Shown here in pieces: positions 8,159-16,917 of a stretch of 64,000 nucleotides of DNA (position 1 is the stretch's first letter; the number at the start of each line of letters is the position of its first letter). A model generated the notes under the pieces. It saw only the letters and a list, made by a program, of their open reading frames with translations, did not search any database and was not told where the DNA came from. Source of the stretch: Lachnoclostridium sp. An131 (GTDB lineage Bacteria > Bacillota > Clostridia > Lachnospirales > Lachnospiraceae); contig NZ_NFLI01000014.1 of assembly GCF_002160825.1 (NCBI RefSeq), positions 1 through 64,000 on the forward strand. The letters are read 5' to 3'. The position numbers and the translations under genes were made by a program.

Positions 8159-10651
8159 TCAGATCGGGCTTCGCTCCATCCGCCTGGCAGCATAGCTGTC
8201 CAAAGCTTCTCCGCAGGCATAAGCCTCCAGACTTACACTCCTCCCCCGGAGGATCTCCCTGCCTGTCTTTCCGTGAAGCCCGGCAGCCTGTCCCGCGATC
8301 CGATCCGTTTCCAGCGGCGTAAAATATCCGAAGGCCAGCCGCAGCTCCGGAAGAAGGCTCATAAATTCCTCCGCAGACAGGCTTGCCAGAAGTCCGTCAA
8401 TCAGCTGCAGGAACTCTCTGCTCACCAGCGCGAAATCCCTCGCTGTAAAAAACAGTCCCTGCAAAAACGCTGCGCTTGCCGCCCGTACTTCTTTCGTACC
8501 CTGCATATATCCCCGGGCTGCAGCGCTGATCTGGACGCCAAAGCTCCCATCAAAGCCATACAGAAGCCCCAGCGCCGCTCCCTCGATCGCAGGATTTACA
8601 GGGCGGCGCTCCAGCATGCGCTCCAGCGCCGCAAGAAACACCGGCTGAAGCTCTGCATAGGCCGGCTTCCCGGAAACCTGGTACAGCGTCCTTAAGCTCT
8701 CCATGCATTCCTGCTGCCGCTCCTCCTTTGTCTGTCCCATAAACGGCAGAAGCTGGATGATTTTCTGGAAACAGCTCCCTATCATATCCTCCAGGTTCAG
8801 CTTTCCCCGAGCCTGGTACAAATCCTGAAGCTCCGCAAGCATCACAAGCTGGGAAAAGCCTCCGCTTAAGGAAAAGAAATCCCCGTCCTCCGAAACAATC
8901 TGGGAAAGCCGGGCTCCCATTTGGTCCTGCTCATCCAGGAGGCCCATCAGAAAGCTTTCCACAAGAAGCTTCGCCGCCTCCCGGCAGCCAGAAGCCGCAG
9001 AAAACCTTTTGTGAAGCAGCGTGCGCGCCGCCTCCTCCACCGACGCGCCGGATACCGACGCGTCGATCAGCGCTGCCGTCACCCGGGCAGACCACCGGTA
9101 GGACCAGATTTCCCTCATCCTGCTCCTGTCCCTGCGGTTTACCAGATCCGAACCCTTTTTCCTTCTGGCAAAGCCACAGCTTAAAAACTCTGTCTGGTAG
9201 AAAAACCGGCTCAGCCGGAGGTGCTTCTCCTTCGCAAAGATCTCGAGCACAGACTCCTGTTCCACCGTAGAGTGAAGCTTCAGCCCGAAAAGAACACACT
9301 GCTTTTCAAAATCAGCCAGCAGGGGCGGCCGCATGGCGTCTGCACAGAGCGCGCCCGTCTGCGTCCCCGTCGTAAGCTCCGCAAGAATCCTTAAGGCTCC
9401 GTCTGTGGAAATGCTGTACTCCCCCTTTACAAAGGAGGACAGCGCACTGTCCCGAAGCTCGTACAGCCCCGGACACCTCTTTCCCCGGAGCGCCGCCAGA
9501 CCCTGGGCCATGGAAAAAGCGCAGATCTCGTCGTACGCCGACACGCTCTCCTCCCTTCCCCGCGCTTTCTTTCCAGTCAAAGCCAGAAAATGAAGAATTG
9601 TATCCTCCCAGGCCTCCTTTGCCCCAAGGCCTGCTTCCAGACGTTTCCAGACCTGATGATAAAAGCCCGGAGACTGCATGCCGCTGGCATAGCCGTTCAG
9701 CGCATCGGCGGCCTCCATGGAGTAGGCCATCGGGTAGACGGACTGAAGCTTCGGATCGATCCGGTGAAGCCGGACCGGCTCTCCCACAAAGCACAGCCCG
9801 GCTGCCCCCTTTTTCTTCTCCAGAAGCTTCCCAAGCCCATAGGTGTGAAAGCCGCCGGTCACTACAAGAATCCTCTGATACGTCTCCGAGGCCCTGGCTA
9901 TCTGCTCCGCCATATACCGCTCCCGCAGCGCACAGCCGTCCTCTTCCAGCTCCTCCCCGGACGTATACAGCCGGGACAGCCCGCAGTAGAGAAGCATCTG
10001 ATGGACAAATTCCGGGGTTTCCTGGAAAAGCCCCTGAATCTCAAAGTATTTCTCCCAGAATTCTTCAAACTCCCGTACCCCTGTCTTTTCACAGAGCTGC
10101 GCAAAATACCGGCTTCTGCTTAAGAGATAGTCGTCGCTGTAATTCTGCTTCTCTCCTTCCTTCCGGATTCCCCTGTTCTCCATAGTCCCGGCCAGGATCT
10201 CCACATAGGGAAGATCCATAAATTCCACATGGATTCCCCTCCTGTCCGCTTCTTTCAGCGCCGTCAGCTCCGGGGAGCAGTCCAGAAACGGATAGTAGCA
10301 TTTATAATCCTCCCTGTCCGGGCTTATCAGCCCCTCCTTATCCTGGTACGCATAATACAGGGCCAGAGGCGGCTTCGTATCCTCATGGACCAGGATCGGA
10401 ATCAGAGGCTCTGCATTCCCCGGCCCTTCAATCAGAATACAGTCTGGCCTGTACGCCTCAGCTGCTTTTTGAAGATGATAAGAGCAGACAGGGCTGTGGT
10501 GCCGAATCGGAAAATACAGAACCGGACCCGACAGGTCATATTCTGTTCCCGGACAGACCGCCTTCTCAATCTCAGACACTTCCGCCTCAGCCTCTCCCGC
10601 GCCGGCTTCCTCTATCTCAGATATTTTCTGGCCTCGTAGTAGCTGCTCCAT
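8159..10651 (-). CDS. DUF5682 family protein (YehM-like)
   Basis: 830 residues. The N-terminal half has the DUF5682 hallmarks: FPIRHHSP (His51, His52), a buried acid in ILIEGP (Glu75), an FMDLP strand near 144-148, and TGGFHT (His269). The His/Glu/Gly-x-His layout resembles the erythromycin esterase/TraB/ChaN group, which suggests a metal- or ligand-handling enzyme (inference). The C-terminal half is helical with no motif. Its start lies inside the 3' end of the MoxR ATPase gene, a 40-base overlap in another frame, so the two are translationally coupled. E. coli YehM is the named relative. The function has not been established to my knowledge. Confidence 0.87.
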   Translation of the reverse strand: MEQLLRGQKISEIEEAGAGEAEAEVSEIEKAVCPGTEYDLSGPVLYFPIRHHSPVCSYHLQKAAEAYRPDCILIEGPGNAEPLIPILVHEDTKPPLALYYAYQDKEGLISPDREDYKCYYPFLDCSPELTALKEADRRGIHVEFMDLPYVEILAGTMENRGIRKEGEKQNYSDDYLLSRSRYFAQLCEKTGVREFEEFWEKYFEIQGLFQETPEFVHQMLLYCGLSRLYTSGEELEEDGCALRERYMAEQIARASETYQRILVVTGGFHTYGLGKLLEKKKGAAGLCFVGEPVRLHRIDPKLQSVYPMAYSMEAADALNGYASGMQSPGFYHQVWKRLEAGLGAKEAWEDTILHFLALTGKKARGREESVSAYDEICAFSMAQGLAALRGKRCPGLYELRDSALSSFVKGEYSISTDGALRILAELTTGTQTGALCADAMRPPLLADFEKQCVLFGLKLHSTVEQESVLEIFAKEKHLRLSRFFYQTEFLSCGFARRKKGSDLVNRRDRSRMREIWSYRWSARVTAALIDASVSGASVEEAARTLLHKRFSAASGCREAAKLLVESFLMGLLDEQDQMGARLSQIVSEDGDFFSLSGGFSQLVMLAELQDLYQARGKLNLEDMIGSCFQKIIQLLPFMGQTKEERQQECMESLRTLYQVSGKPAYAELQPVFLAALERMLERRPVNPAIEGAALGLLYGFDGSFGVQISAAARGYMQGTKEVRAASAAFLQGLFFTARDFALVSREFLQLIDGLLASLSAEEFMSLLPELRLAFGYFTPLETDRIAGQAAGLHGKTGREILRGRSVSLEAYACGEALDSYAARRMERSPI

Positions 10652-11727
10652 AAGCCGCCCTCTTTTCCTCCCTTATCGCGGATCACAGTCTGAAAATACC
10701 CGCGAAGCTTCTCCAGATCCTCTCCATTTTCCTTCTGCACCGCTCCTACCAGGTTCTGCACCAGGCAGCCCATGTCCATTCGGGAATCCCCATAGTAATA
10801 GGCTGTCAGCATGGTCTGATAATAGACGGACACTGCCTCTGCCGTACTCATCACCGCTGACGGCCGGTCGATCCGGTGTCCCATGGATGAGACGCCCTCC
10901 CGCAGCTCATGGTAGGTGGAGGCGAGAATCTCAGCCACATCCTCGTCCGGCTCCATCTCAATCTGGTTTTCCCGGGCCAGCTCCTGCACCTCATTCAAAA
11001 TAATCTGCTTTTCCATCGTCACATCCCGGACCGGCATCACCGTCTCGAAGTTAAAGCGCCGCTTCAGAGCGCTGCTCATCTCGTTGACACCCTTGTCCCT
11101 TGTGTTGGCTGTGCCGATCACGTTAAAGCCGGCTCTGGCAAAGAGCAGGCCCTCCTCCCCCAGCTCCGGCACGTTTAAAACCTTATCGCTTAAGACGCTG
11201 ATCAGGCTGTCCTGAATCTCCGCCGGCGTTCTCGTGATCTCCTCAAAACGGGTCAGAATTCCCTGTTCCATGCCTACATAGAGAGGCGAAGGGACAAGCG
11301 CTTCCCTGACCGGCCCTTTGGCCAGCAGCAGCGCGTAGTTCCAGCTGTATTTGATCATATCCTCGGTCGTGCCCGCCGTACCCTGAATCGTATTCATGCT
11401 TGTACCGCTGATGGCTGCCGAGAGAAGCTCTGAAAGCATGGTCTTCGCAGTTCCAGGCTCTCCCACCAGCATCAGGCCGCGGCTTCCTGCCAGTGTGATA
11501 ATGCAGCGCTCCACCAGCGCGTCGTTTCCAAAATATTTCTTCCGAATTGTAATCCTCCGCCCGTTCCACTCCAGGGGCTCCCGGCTCCCCAGAATAAATG
11601 TACGCACGGCTTTCGGCGAAAGCTTCCAGTTCAAAGGCCTCCGCTCCGTATCCAAGGCTTCCAGAGCCTCCAGCTCTTCTCTGTACCGCACCTCCACCGG
11701 CGGCTTTAAATCCATCTTGTAGTCCAT
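10612..11727 (-). CDS. MoxR-type AAA+ ATPase (YehL-like)
   Basis: About 371 residues from the ATG at 11727, chosen because AGGGGG stands six bases ahead; an ATG at 11781 would run into the upstream gene. Walker A is GEPGTAKT (residues 89-96), the Walker B region is ILTRFEEI, sensor 1 is GTANTRD, and an arginine-finger-like ALKRRF follows. MoxR ATPases work as chaperones that assemble or activate VWA partners, and such a partner is encoded two genes downstream. The 3' end overlaps the DUF5682 start by 40 bases. This is the second gene of the operon. Confidence 0.92.
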   Translation of the reverse strand: MDYKMDLKPPVEVRYREELEALEALDTERRPLNWKLSPKAVRTFILGSREPLEWNGRRITIRKKYFGNDALVERCIITLAGSRGLMLVGEPGTAKTMLSELLSAAISGTSMNTIQGTAGTTEDMIKYSWNYALLLAKGPVREALVPSPLYVGMEQGILTRFEEITRTPAEIQDSLISVLSDKVLNVPELGEEGLLFARAGFNVIGTANTRDKGVNEMSSALKRRFNFETVMPVRDVTMEKQIILNEVQELARENQIEMEPDEDVAEILASTYHELREGVSSMGHRIDRPSAVMSTAEAVSVYYQTMLTAYYYGDSRMDMGCLVQNLVGAVQKENGEDLEKLRGYFQTVIRDKGGKEGGLWSSYYEARKYLR

Positions 11728-11755
11728 TTTGTCCCCCTGCCAAAGGCCTGCTCCT

Positions 11756-12007
11756 CTACTTCCAGCTCTCCAGCATCTCAATCAGTGACGCCTCATAATC
11801 TCCCAGCACTTCCTCCTGCCGCCCTCCATGCTGCAGATTTGTCTCCACGCCTCTCGTTCCTCCCTCGTCAAATTCCCAGATATGATAAGGTACGCCGCGG
11901 TAAGAAAAATCAACGCTTCCGCAGCCGTCCTCCTCATGATATTCATACTCCCATCCCTTGCTTTCAAGGTAAGCGCGCACGCGCTGCAGACGTCCTTCCT
12001 GTGCCAT
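11756..12007 (-). CDS. small conserved hypothetical protein, 83 residues
   Basis: The start at 12007 is set by GAAGGAG six bases upstream; a longer frame from 12025 lacks such a site. The protein has a helical N-terminus (RLQRVRAYLESKGWEYEY) followed by short strands around CGSVDFSYRGVPYHIWEF, and it ends in a helix. Similar small Lachnospiraceae proteins are often labelled 'kinase' in databases, but no kinase motif is present here. It is the first gene of the MoxR/VWA operon, 28 bp before the ATPase start, and sits directly behind the operon promoter. Confidence 0.7.
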   Translation of the reverse strand: MAQEGRLQRVRAYLESKGWEYEYHEEDGCGSVDFSYRGVPYHIWEFDEGGTRGVETNLQHGGRQEEVLGDYEASLIEMLESWK

Positions 12008-12044
12008 AGTTTTCTCCTTCTGCAATAAAGAATAATATAGGAAA

Positions 12045-12073
12045 AGTATATCACACAGCCTGTTTCATAGCAA
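12045..12073 (-). promoter_or_regulatory. sigma-A-type promoter of the MoxR/VWA operon
   Basis: On the minus strand, a TTGCTA -35 (12068-12073) and a TATACT -10 (12045-12050) are 17 bp apart. The predicted transcript starts about 30 bases before the first gene of the operon. The divergent DUF1835 gene starts on the other side of the same spacer. Confidence 0.6.
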
Positions 12074-12215
12074 ACCTTCTTGACTGTCCGAAGACTTTCC
12101 TGTACAGTTATTTTATAATTTCCGCATGCAGCGCTGCGCGGGACTAAAAAGAGCTGTATTTCCTGGTTTTTTATGCCGCTGTACATGTTCTGACGTTCAA
12201 AAAGGGGATAAAAAC

Positions 12216-13196
12216 ATGATCGAAATTGTTTTCAGCGAAAGCGCCGGCGGCTGCCTGAAGGCCGCACAGCATTTTGGAAAGGGAGAATACCGTCCGCACT
12301 CCGCATTTGCGCTTCTGCGCTCCGACGGCCGCAAGGCTTCTAAGAAAGAGCTGGAGCAGGCCAGGCACGAATTTGAAGAAAAGGAAAAGGCCGCTTGGGA
12401 AAGGGCTGTGCCGCTGGGCGGAACGGCTGCAGACGTCTTTTCCTTTGAGCTGGGCTTAAGCATTGGAGATATCTCAGAAAAGCACCCCGGCGTACAGCGC
12501 AGAAGGGCTCTGGAGCTCTTGTACCCATTTTCCTGTATTCCCGGGGAAGAGGACTGCCTGAGCGAAATGCTTCAGCACGCCTCAGAAAATCTGAATGACG
12601 TTCTGAGACGGGTTCAATCAGGAGAGTCCTTACGCATCTGGTACAGCCACAGTCCGGAGGAATTGTGCGGACTGTACTGGCTTATGGAGCAGTTTGCCCG
12701 TTCAGAGGCCTGCCCGGACAGCTTGTCTCTGGTAAAGCTGCCGGACTGGGAGATCCAGGATGACGGCGCTGTCCTTTCGTTGATGTCCTGGGGAGAAATC
12801 AGCCCTGAAAAATGGCACCGCTATCTTTGCTTTCAAAGGCAGGCAGACAAAGCTCTTATCCTGTTCTGCGCAGCGCACTGGAACCGTCTGCGCGAAGAAA
12901 ACGCCCCTTTGCGCGCCATCCTGAACGGGCGCCTGGTCAGCGTGCCGGAAAGCTTCTATGACACCTTTCTGCTGCGTGAAATAGAAAAAGAAGAGACCTT
13001 TCTAGAGTCAAGGCTCATCGGGAAAATTCTTACCGAATACCGGCTCGCCATCCCGGACGGCTTGCTGCATGCCCGGATAGACAGTATGCTTGGCGAAGGA
13101 TCTCTCGAGCTTATAGAAGAGCATCCTGAAATCCATCCATACCAAAGAACCCTCCGAAGGCTCCGCGGCCGCTCCGGCTGCCGTCTCCGGGAATAA
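12216..13196 (+). CDS. DUF1835/DUF3658 domain protein
   Basis: About 326 residues from the ATG at 12216, which follows AAGGGG by nine bases. The N-terminus MIEIVFSESAGGCLKAA is the typical DUF1835 opening. The central WYSHSPEELCGLYWL segment and the C-terminal region fit the DUF3658 half. Cytoplasmic, function unknown. It is divergent from the MoxR/VWA operon and ends at a strong bidirectional hairpin. Proteins of this type are scattered and often single in Firmicutes, so a link to the neighbouring cassette is not implied beyond the shared spacer. Confidence 0.8.
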   Translation: MIEIVFSESAGGCLKAAQHFGKGEYRPHSAFALLRSDGRKASKKELEQARHEFEEKEKAAWERAVPLGGTAADVFSFELGLSIGDISEKHPGVQRRRALELLYPFSCIPGEEDCLSEMLQHASENLNDVLRRVQSGESLRIWYSHSPEELCGLYWLMEQFARSEACPDSLSLVKLPDWEIQDDGAVLSLMSWGEISPEKWHRYLCFQRQADKALILFCAAHWNRLREENAPLRAILNGRLVSVPESFYDTFLLREIEKEETFLESRLIGKILTEYRLAIPDGLLHARIDSMLGEGSLELIEEHPEIHPYQRTLRRLRGRSGCRLRE

Positions 13197-13210
13197 AATC
13201 ATAATAATCA

Positions 13211-13266
13211 AAAGGAGAGGATCCCTGCCAGTCCGCACGCATGGCCTGGCAGGGATCCCCTCCTTT
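13211..13266. terminator. bidirectional terminator between DUF1835 gene and tyrS
   Basis: A near-perfect 21-bp inverted repeat (AAAGGAGaGGATCCCTGCCAG and its partner ending CTCCTTT) around a 14-base loop separates two convergent genes. T/A runs lie on both sides. Confidence 0.85.
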
Positions 13267-13303
13267 TCCTCCTCTTTTTCCATTAATATTTAGAAAAGAG
13301 TCC

Positions 13304-14533
13304 TTATTCTCCGCATTTTACCTTATGGTACACCTTCTTGCCCTTCCGGATAATCAGCGCCTCGTCCTCATCCATATCGCTCACCGTAAAGGTCTTGTAC
13401 ACATCCGTAACCTTCTCGTCATTGACCGACACTCCGCCCTGCTGCACGAGGCGTCTCGCCTCAGAACGGGTCGGAGCAAGCTTTGTCTCCACCAGGAGCG
13501 ACAGGATATCCTTTCCGGCCTCCATATCTGCCTTCGCGATGACAGTAGTCGGCATATCATCCGTCTTTCCTCCGCTTACAAAGAGCGCCTTGGCTGCTCC
13601 TTCTGCCTTCTTTGCCTCATCCTCGCCGTGTACGAGAGCAGTCAGCTCATATGCCAGGATCTCCTTGGCGCGGTTCAGCTGGCTTCCCTCCCATCGATCC
13701 ATCTCGTCAATCTGCTCAAGAGGCAGGAAGGTCAGCATCCGCAGACACTTCAGTACATCTGCATCTGCAATGTTTCTCCAGTACTGATAGAAATCAAAGG
13801 GCGAGGTCTTGTCCGGATCCAGCCAGACTGCGCCGGACTGGGTCTTGCCCATCTTCTTGCCCTCAGAATTCAAAAGCAGGGTAATGGTCATCGCGTAAGC
13901 ATCCTTGCCCAGCTTCCGGCGGATCAGCTCGGTACCGCCCAGCATGTTGCTCCACTGATCGTCACCGCCAAACTGCATATTGCAGCCATATCTCTGGAAC
14001 AGCTCATAGAAATCATAGCTCTGCATCAGCATATAGTTAAACTCCAGGAAGCTTAAGCCCTTTTCCATTCTCTGCTTGTAGCACTCTGCAGTCAGCATCC
14101 GGTTTACAGAGAAATGAGGACCAATCTCGCGGAGGAAATCCACATAATTCAGATCCAGCAGCCAGTCGGCGTTATTCACCATCAGCGCCTTCCCTTCTGA
14201 AAAATCGATAAAACGGCTCATCTGCTTCTTAAAGCAGTCGCAGTTATGCTGAATCGTCTCCACTGTCATCATCTGGCGCATATCGGAACGTCCGGACGGG
14301 TCTCCCACCATTCCGGTTCCGCCTCCCAGCAGGGCGATGGGCCGGTTTCCCGCCTCCTGCAGGCGCTTCATCAGGCACAAGGCCATGAAATGGCCTACGT
14401 GAAGGGAATCTGCGGTCGGATCAAAGCCGATGTAGAAGGTCGCCTTTCCGTTGTCGATCAGCTCCCGGATTTCCTTTTCGTCCGTCACCTGTGCAATCAG
14501 GCCGCGGGCTGTCAGTTCGTCATAGATTTTCAT
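13304..14533 (-). CDS. tyrS: tyrosyl-tRNA synthetase
   Basis: 409 residues from the ATG at 14533, behind AAGGAG/AAAGGA. The class I signature appears as HVGH (residues 45-48), and the KMSKS loop as KKMGKT. The C-terminal ~65 residues form an S4 RNA-binding domain ([17 protein letters not shown]). It charges tRNA-Tyr with tyrosine using ATP in the cytoplasm. The gene is preceded by a T-box leader with a UAC tyrosine specifier, so expression should rise when tRNA-Tyr is uncharged. Usual length for the bacterial TyrS family; nothing is missing. Confidence 0.97.
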   Translation of the reverse strand: MKIYDELTARGLIAQVTDEKEIRELIDNGKATFYIGFDPTADSLHVGHFMALCLMKRLQEAGNRPIALLGGGTGMVGDPSGRSDMRQMMTVETIQHNCDCFKKQMSRFIDFSEGKALMVNNADWLLDLNYVDFLREIGPHFSVNRMLTAECYKQRMEKGLSFLEFNYMLMQSYDFYELFQRYGCNMQFGGDDQWSNMLGGTELIRRKLGKDAYAMTITLLLNSEGKKMGKTQSGAVWLDPDKTSPFDFYQYWRNIADADVLKCLRMLTFLPLEQIDEMDRWEGSQLNRAKEILAYELTALVHGEDEAKKAEGAAKALFVSGGKTDDMPTTVIAKADMEAGKDILSLLVETKLAPTRSEARRLVQQGGVSVNDEKVTDVYKTFTVSDMDEDEALIIRKGKKVYHKVKCGE

Positions 14534-14606
14534 TTTCCTTTTCTCTCCTTTGGCTTTTTTCTGTCTTTGTACAGGGCGATGAGCCTGAGAATTTATCCGC
14601 AAAAAA

Positions 14607-14637
14607 ACTCCCGCCCTTTCACTGAAAGGACGAGAGT
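14607..14637 (-). terminator. T-box attenuator terminator
   Basis: On the minus strand, a GC-rich stem built around CCTTTCAGTGAAAGG is followed by seven T residues. This is the terminator arm that the T-box antiterminator competes with, about 75 bases before tyrS. Confidence 0.85.
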
Positions 14638-14912
14638 GTACATGCTCCCGTGTTACCACCTTACTTCACAGCTGCCTCACGACAGCTGCCTCTGTCGGTA
14701 TCCGGATCGCCGAATACCCTGACGCTGTAACGTTCGTCTCTTACGTCGCAGCCTACTTGCCGTCTATGTTCTCCGCGTTCGGTGCGCAGCTCAGAGATGT
14801 ATTCAAACTCAGGTACTCCGTGCGCCTCTCATCTGCCGGCTGCTTTCTGTACGGCTCTCCCAAAGCTCTACTTGTTCCCGTCAAAGCCTTTGAATATAAG
14901 ATTTCTGCAAAT
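14607..14912 (-). promoter_or_regulatory. tyrosine T-box riboswitch leader
   Basis: The minus-strand leader has the expected T-box parts in order. A stem I region carries an AGAGC element. The specifier loop reads GAA-UAC-A (UAC at 14799-14801, a tyrosine codon, with the conserved purine after it). The T-box sequence AAGGTGGTAACACGGGAGC lies within 14644-14664, followed by the terminator hairpin at 14607-14637. Uncharged tRNA-Tyr would pair with both specifier and T-box bulge and allow read-through into tyrS. Confidence 0.92.
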
Positions 14913-14920
14913 CTGGGTCC

Positions 14921-14949
14921 ATTATATCGGGTGTAAAATTATTTGTCAA
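14921..14949 (-). promoter_or_regulatory. consensus sigma-A promoter of tyrS
   Basis: On the minus strand, a perfect TTGACA (14944-14949) and a perfect TATAAT (14921-14926) are separated by 17 bp. This is a full-consensus vegetative promoter placed just ahead of the T-box leader, so control of tyrS is expected to be by attenuation rather than initiation. Confidence 0.92.
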
Positions 14950-14988
14950 GCCCCGGAGCAGGAAAGGAAAACTTCCATTATGATTCAG

Positions 14989-15645
14989 CTAGTTCAGGGC
15001 AAACGTCCCCAGCATCTCCTCGAGCTTCGCCTGCGCCTTGTCCGGCATTCCCACATAGCCGGAGATTTCCACCAGGAGAGAGCCGTCTCCGTCAGGAACC
15101 GCATAAAATACCTGAGCCTGTGTGACACCATCTGTCTCCTTCTCGATATAGACACATTTCGTCTCCAGACCATCCGCGCCAAAATACGTATCCTCTGCCG
15201 TCACACCGTCCTCGCCCGACTGCAGGACCAGTCCGTCAGCCAGAGCCGCCGCGTCCATATCCGGATACGCCTGAACGGCTATATAAATCGGACCATCAAG
15301 ACTTTCAGAAGTGTTGTACGTATAAATATCTGATTCGCCCGTATCATCCAGGGTAAATACCGTCGGATCCCATGTCATGGAATATCCCAGCCTGCTCTCC
15401 TGCAGCACAGTGCCGGCATCCTCTGCCGGATATTCATAGTCCGGCGTCTCCGTCTGCGCGTCCTGCTCCTGGCCGCTCTGTTCCGCGGGCTGCTCCTGTG
15501 ACTGGGCGCTCTGTTCCGCTGACGCCTCTGACTGGCTGCTTTCCTCCTGGCCTGTCTCCATCTGGCTGCCATTCTCCGCCGTGCAGGCAGCAAAAGCGGC
15601 AATGCTGGCCGCAGTAAATAAAATAACCGCAAATTTCCTTTTCAT
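14989..15645 (-). CDS. hypothetical lipoprotein
   Basis: 218 residues from the ATG at 15645. A classic lipoprotein signal MKRKFAVILFTAASIAAFAAC has the lipidated Cys near residue 21. A spacer rich in Glu, Ser and Gln follows (to about residue 68), then a compact globular domain (SRLGYSMTWDPTVF ... LEEMLGTFALN). The domain resembles small secreted PsbP/DUF1795-like folds that carry a 'YSM' strand, but I cannot name the family with certainty. It lies upstream of tyrS in the same direction. The tyrS promoter begins about 40 bp after its stop, so the two are probably independent units. Confidence 0.8.
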   Translation of the reverse strand: MKRKFAVILFTAASIAAFAACTAENGSQMETGQEESSQSEASAEQSAQSQEQPAEQSGQEQDAQTETPDYEYPAEDAGTVLQESRLGYSMTWDPTVFTLDDTGESDIYTYNTSESLDGPIYIAVQAYPDMDAAALADGLVLQSGEDGVTAEDTYFGADGLETKCVYIEKETDGVTQAQVFYAVPDGDGSLLVEISGYVGMPDKAQAKLEEMLGTFALN

Positions 15646-15775
15646 ATTCGTCCCTGCCTTTCCTGCTTTTTCTGTCTCCATTATACTCCTCTGACTCAAA
15701 ACGGTTCCTTTAGAAAAAGAGAATATTTTCTTAAAAATTACGCTCTGCCAGGTTCCAAGGCTACAGCCGCAGGAA

Positions 15776-16915
15776 CTAAAAGGCGGGCTGCAGCCAGCCC
15801 CAGACCGCTGCCGCCGCCAGAGCCATAATCCCCGGCACCACATATTTTCTTGGATGATGCCACAGATCGCTCTCCGTCTTCCAGCCCCGAATCGGGAAAT
15901 ACCATTCCAGCACTACGGACAATATGGCGCTGAAAAGCGCAAAACAGGCTGCAGTAAAAATCATTCCTGCCGTAACACCTCCCAGCCGAATCTGCCAGCT
16001 GCACAAAAAAACTGCGTCTGCCAGCATATAAAAGCAAAAAAGAAAGCCTGCATATGGAATACAGAAGGCTTTTCCCTGCCCGGGGAGAAAACGCACAGCT
16101 CTCTCCATAGAGGGATCGCAGGAAAGCAGTATGCACAAAGGCGTATTCAATGACAGGACGGCAAAGCCCAGCGGCATTCCAAGCTGCGCCTCCATCCCGC
16201 CAAGCACTGCAGGAAGAAAGCACGCCGCAGCGCACATCCCTGCCGTATTCACCAGATAATTTTTGTGAAGCCAGAGATACCGCAGGAAATAGCGCCAAAC
16301 CGAATGCCGCTTTCCTCCGCGCAGCAGTCTTTTGGCGCCCCCGCTTTTCCGGCGGCAGAACACATAAGCATCCGCTTTCCGCAGGATCAGCAGCTCTGCC
16401 GCGATCTCCGCCAGCCAAAGCAGTACAAGGCTTCCTTTGTGTCCCCCAACATAAAATACCAGAAGAGGCGCAGCTCCCAACAGCCCTTTCCAGATGCCAT
16501 GCCTTCCGTCAGCATAGACGCAGGCCGCCGTCAGCTCAGCATGAACCGCACAGAGAATCCCGCACAAAAGACTGGCGCTATCCATCACAGCTATAAGCAC
16601 CGACAAAAGCAGAAAGGTCCTTGTCACCAGGATATAGATGCCCAGAGCTCCCAGATAGGAAAACACCATTTCTGTCCTGCCAAAGGGAAGCATAAACAGA
16701 TTCTGCATCTTTTCCTCTGTGCTCTCAGCATGCAGCGCCTGCCACATCATCCCTGCCGTAAACGTCCAAATTGTCAGGAAAAAGACAAACGGATGAATCT
16801 TCACGCGGATTTCTGCAGTACACAGGCCATAAAAAACCACCGCGCAGACCAGCAGCGGGCGCACCAGCCCTTCCTTTTTTACACCAAAAAGCTTCTTTGC
16901 AAAAGCGCAGTACAT
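15776..16915 (-). CDS. ABC transporter membrane protein
   Basis: About 379 residues with roughly ten hydrophobic segments and little else, as in ABC-2-like permeases. The start at 16915 is favoured by AGGAGG seven bases upstream; an ATG at 16921 overlapping the ATPase stop (ATGA) is possible. It follows the ATPase gene with overlap, so it is the membrane half of a two-component exporter. The substrate cannot be told. With an AgrC-type kinase and a LytTR regulator encoded just upstream, peptide or antibiotic export/resistance is plausible (inference). Confidence 0.8.
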   Translation of the reverse strand: MYCAFAKKLFGVKKEGLVRPLLVCAVVFYGLCTAEIRVKIHPFVFFLTIWTFTAGMMWQALHAESTEEKMQNLFMLPFGRTEMVFSYLGALGIYILVTRTFLLLSVLIAVMDSASLLCGILCAVHAELTAACVYADGRHGIWKGLLGAAPLLVFYVGGHKGSLVLLWLAEIAAELLILRKADAYVFCRRKSGGAKRLLRGGKRHSVWRYFLRYLWLHKNYLVNTAGMCAAACFLPAVLGGMEAQLGMPLGFAVLSLNTPLCILLSCDPSMERAVRFLPGQGKAFCIPYAGFLFCFYMLADAVFLCSWQIRLGGVTAGMIFTAACFALFSAILSVVLEWYFPIRGWKTESDLWHHPRKYVVPGIMALAAAAVWGWLQPAF

Positions 16916-16917
16916 AT

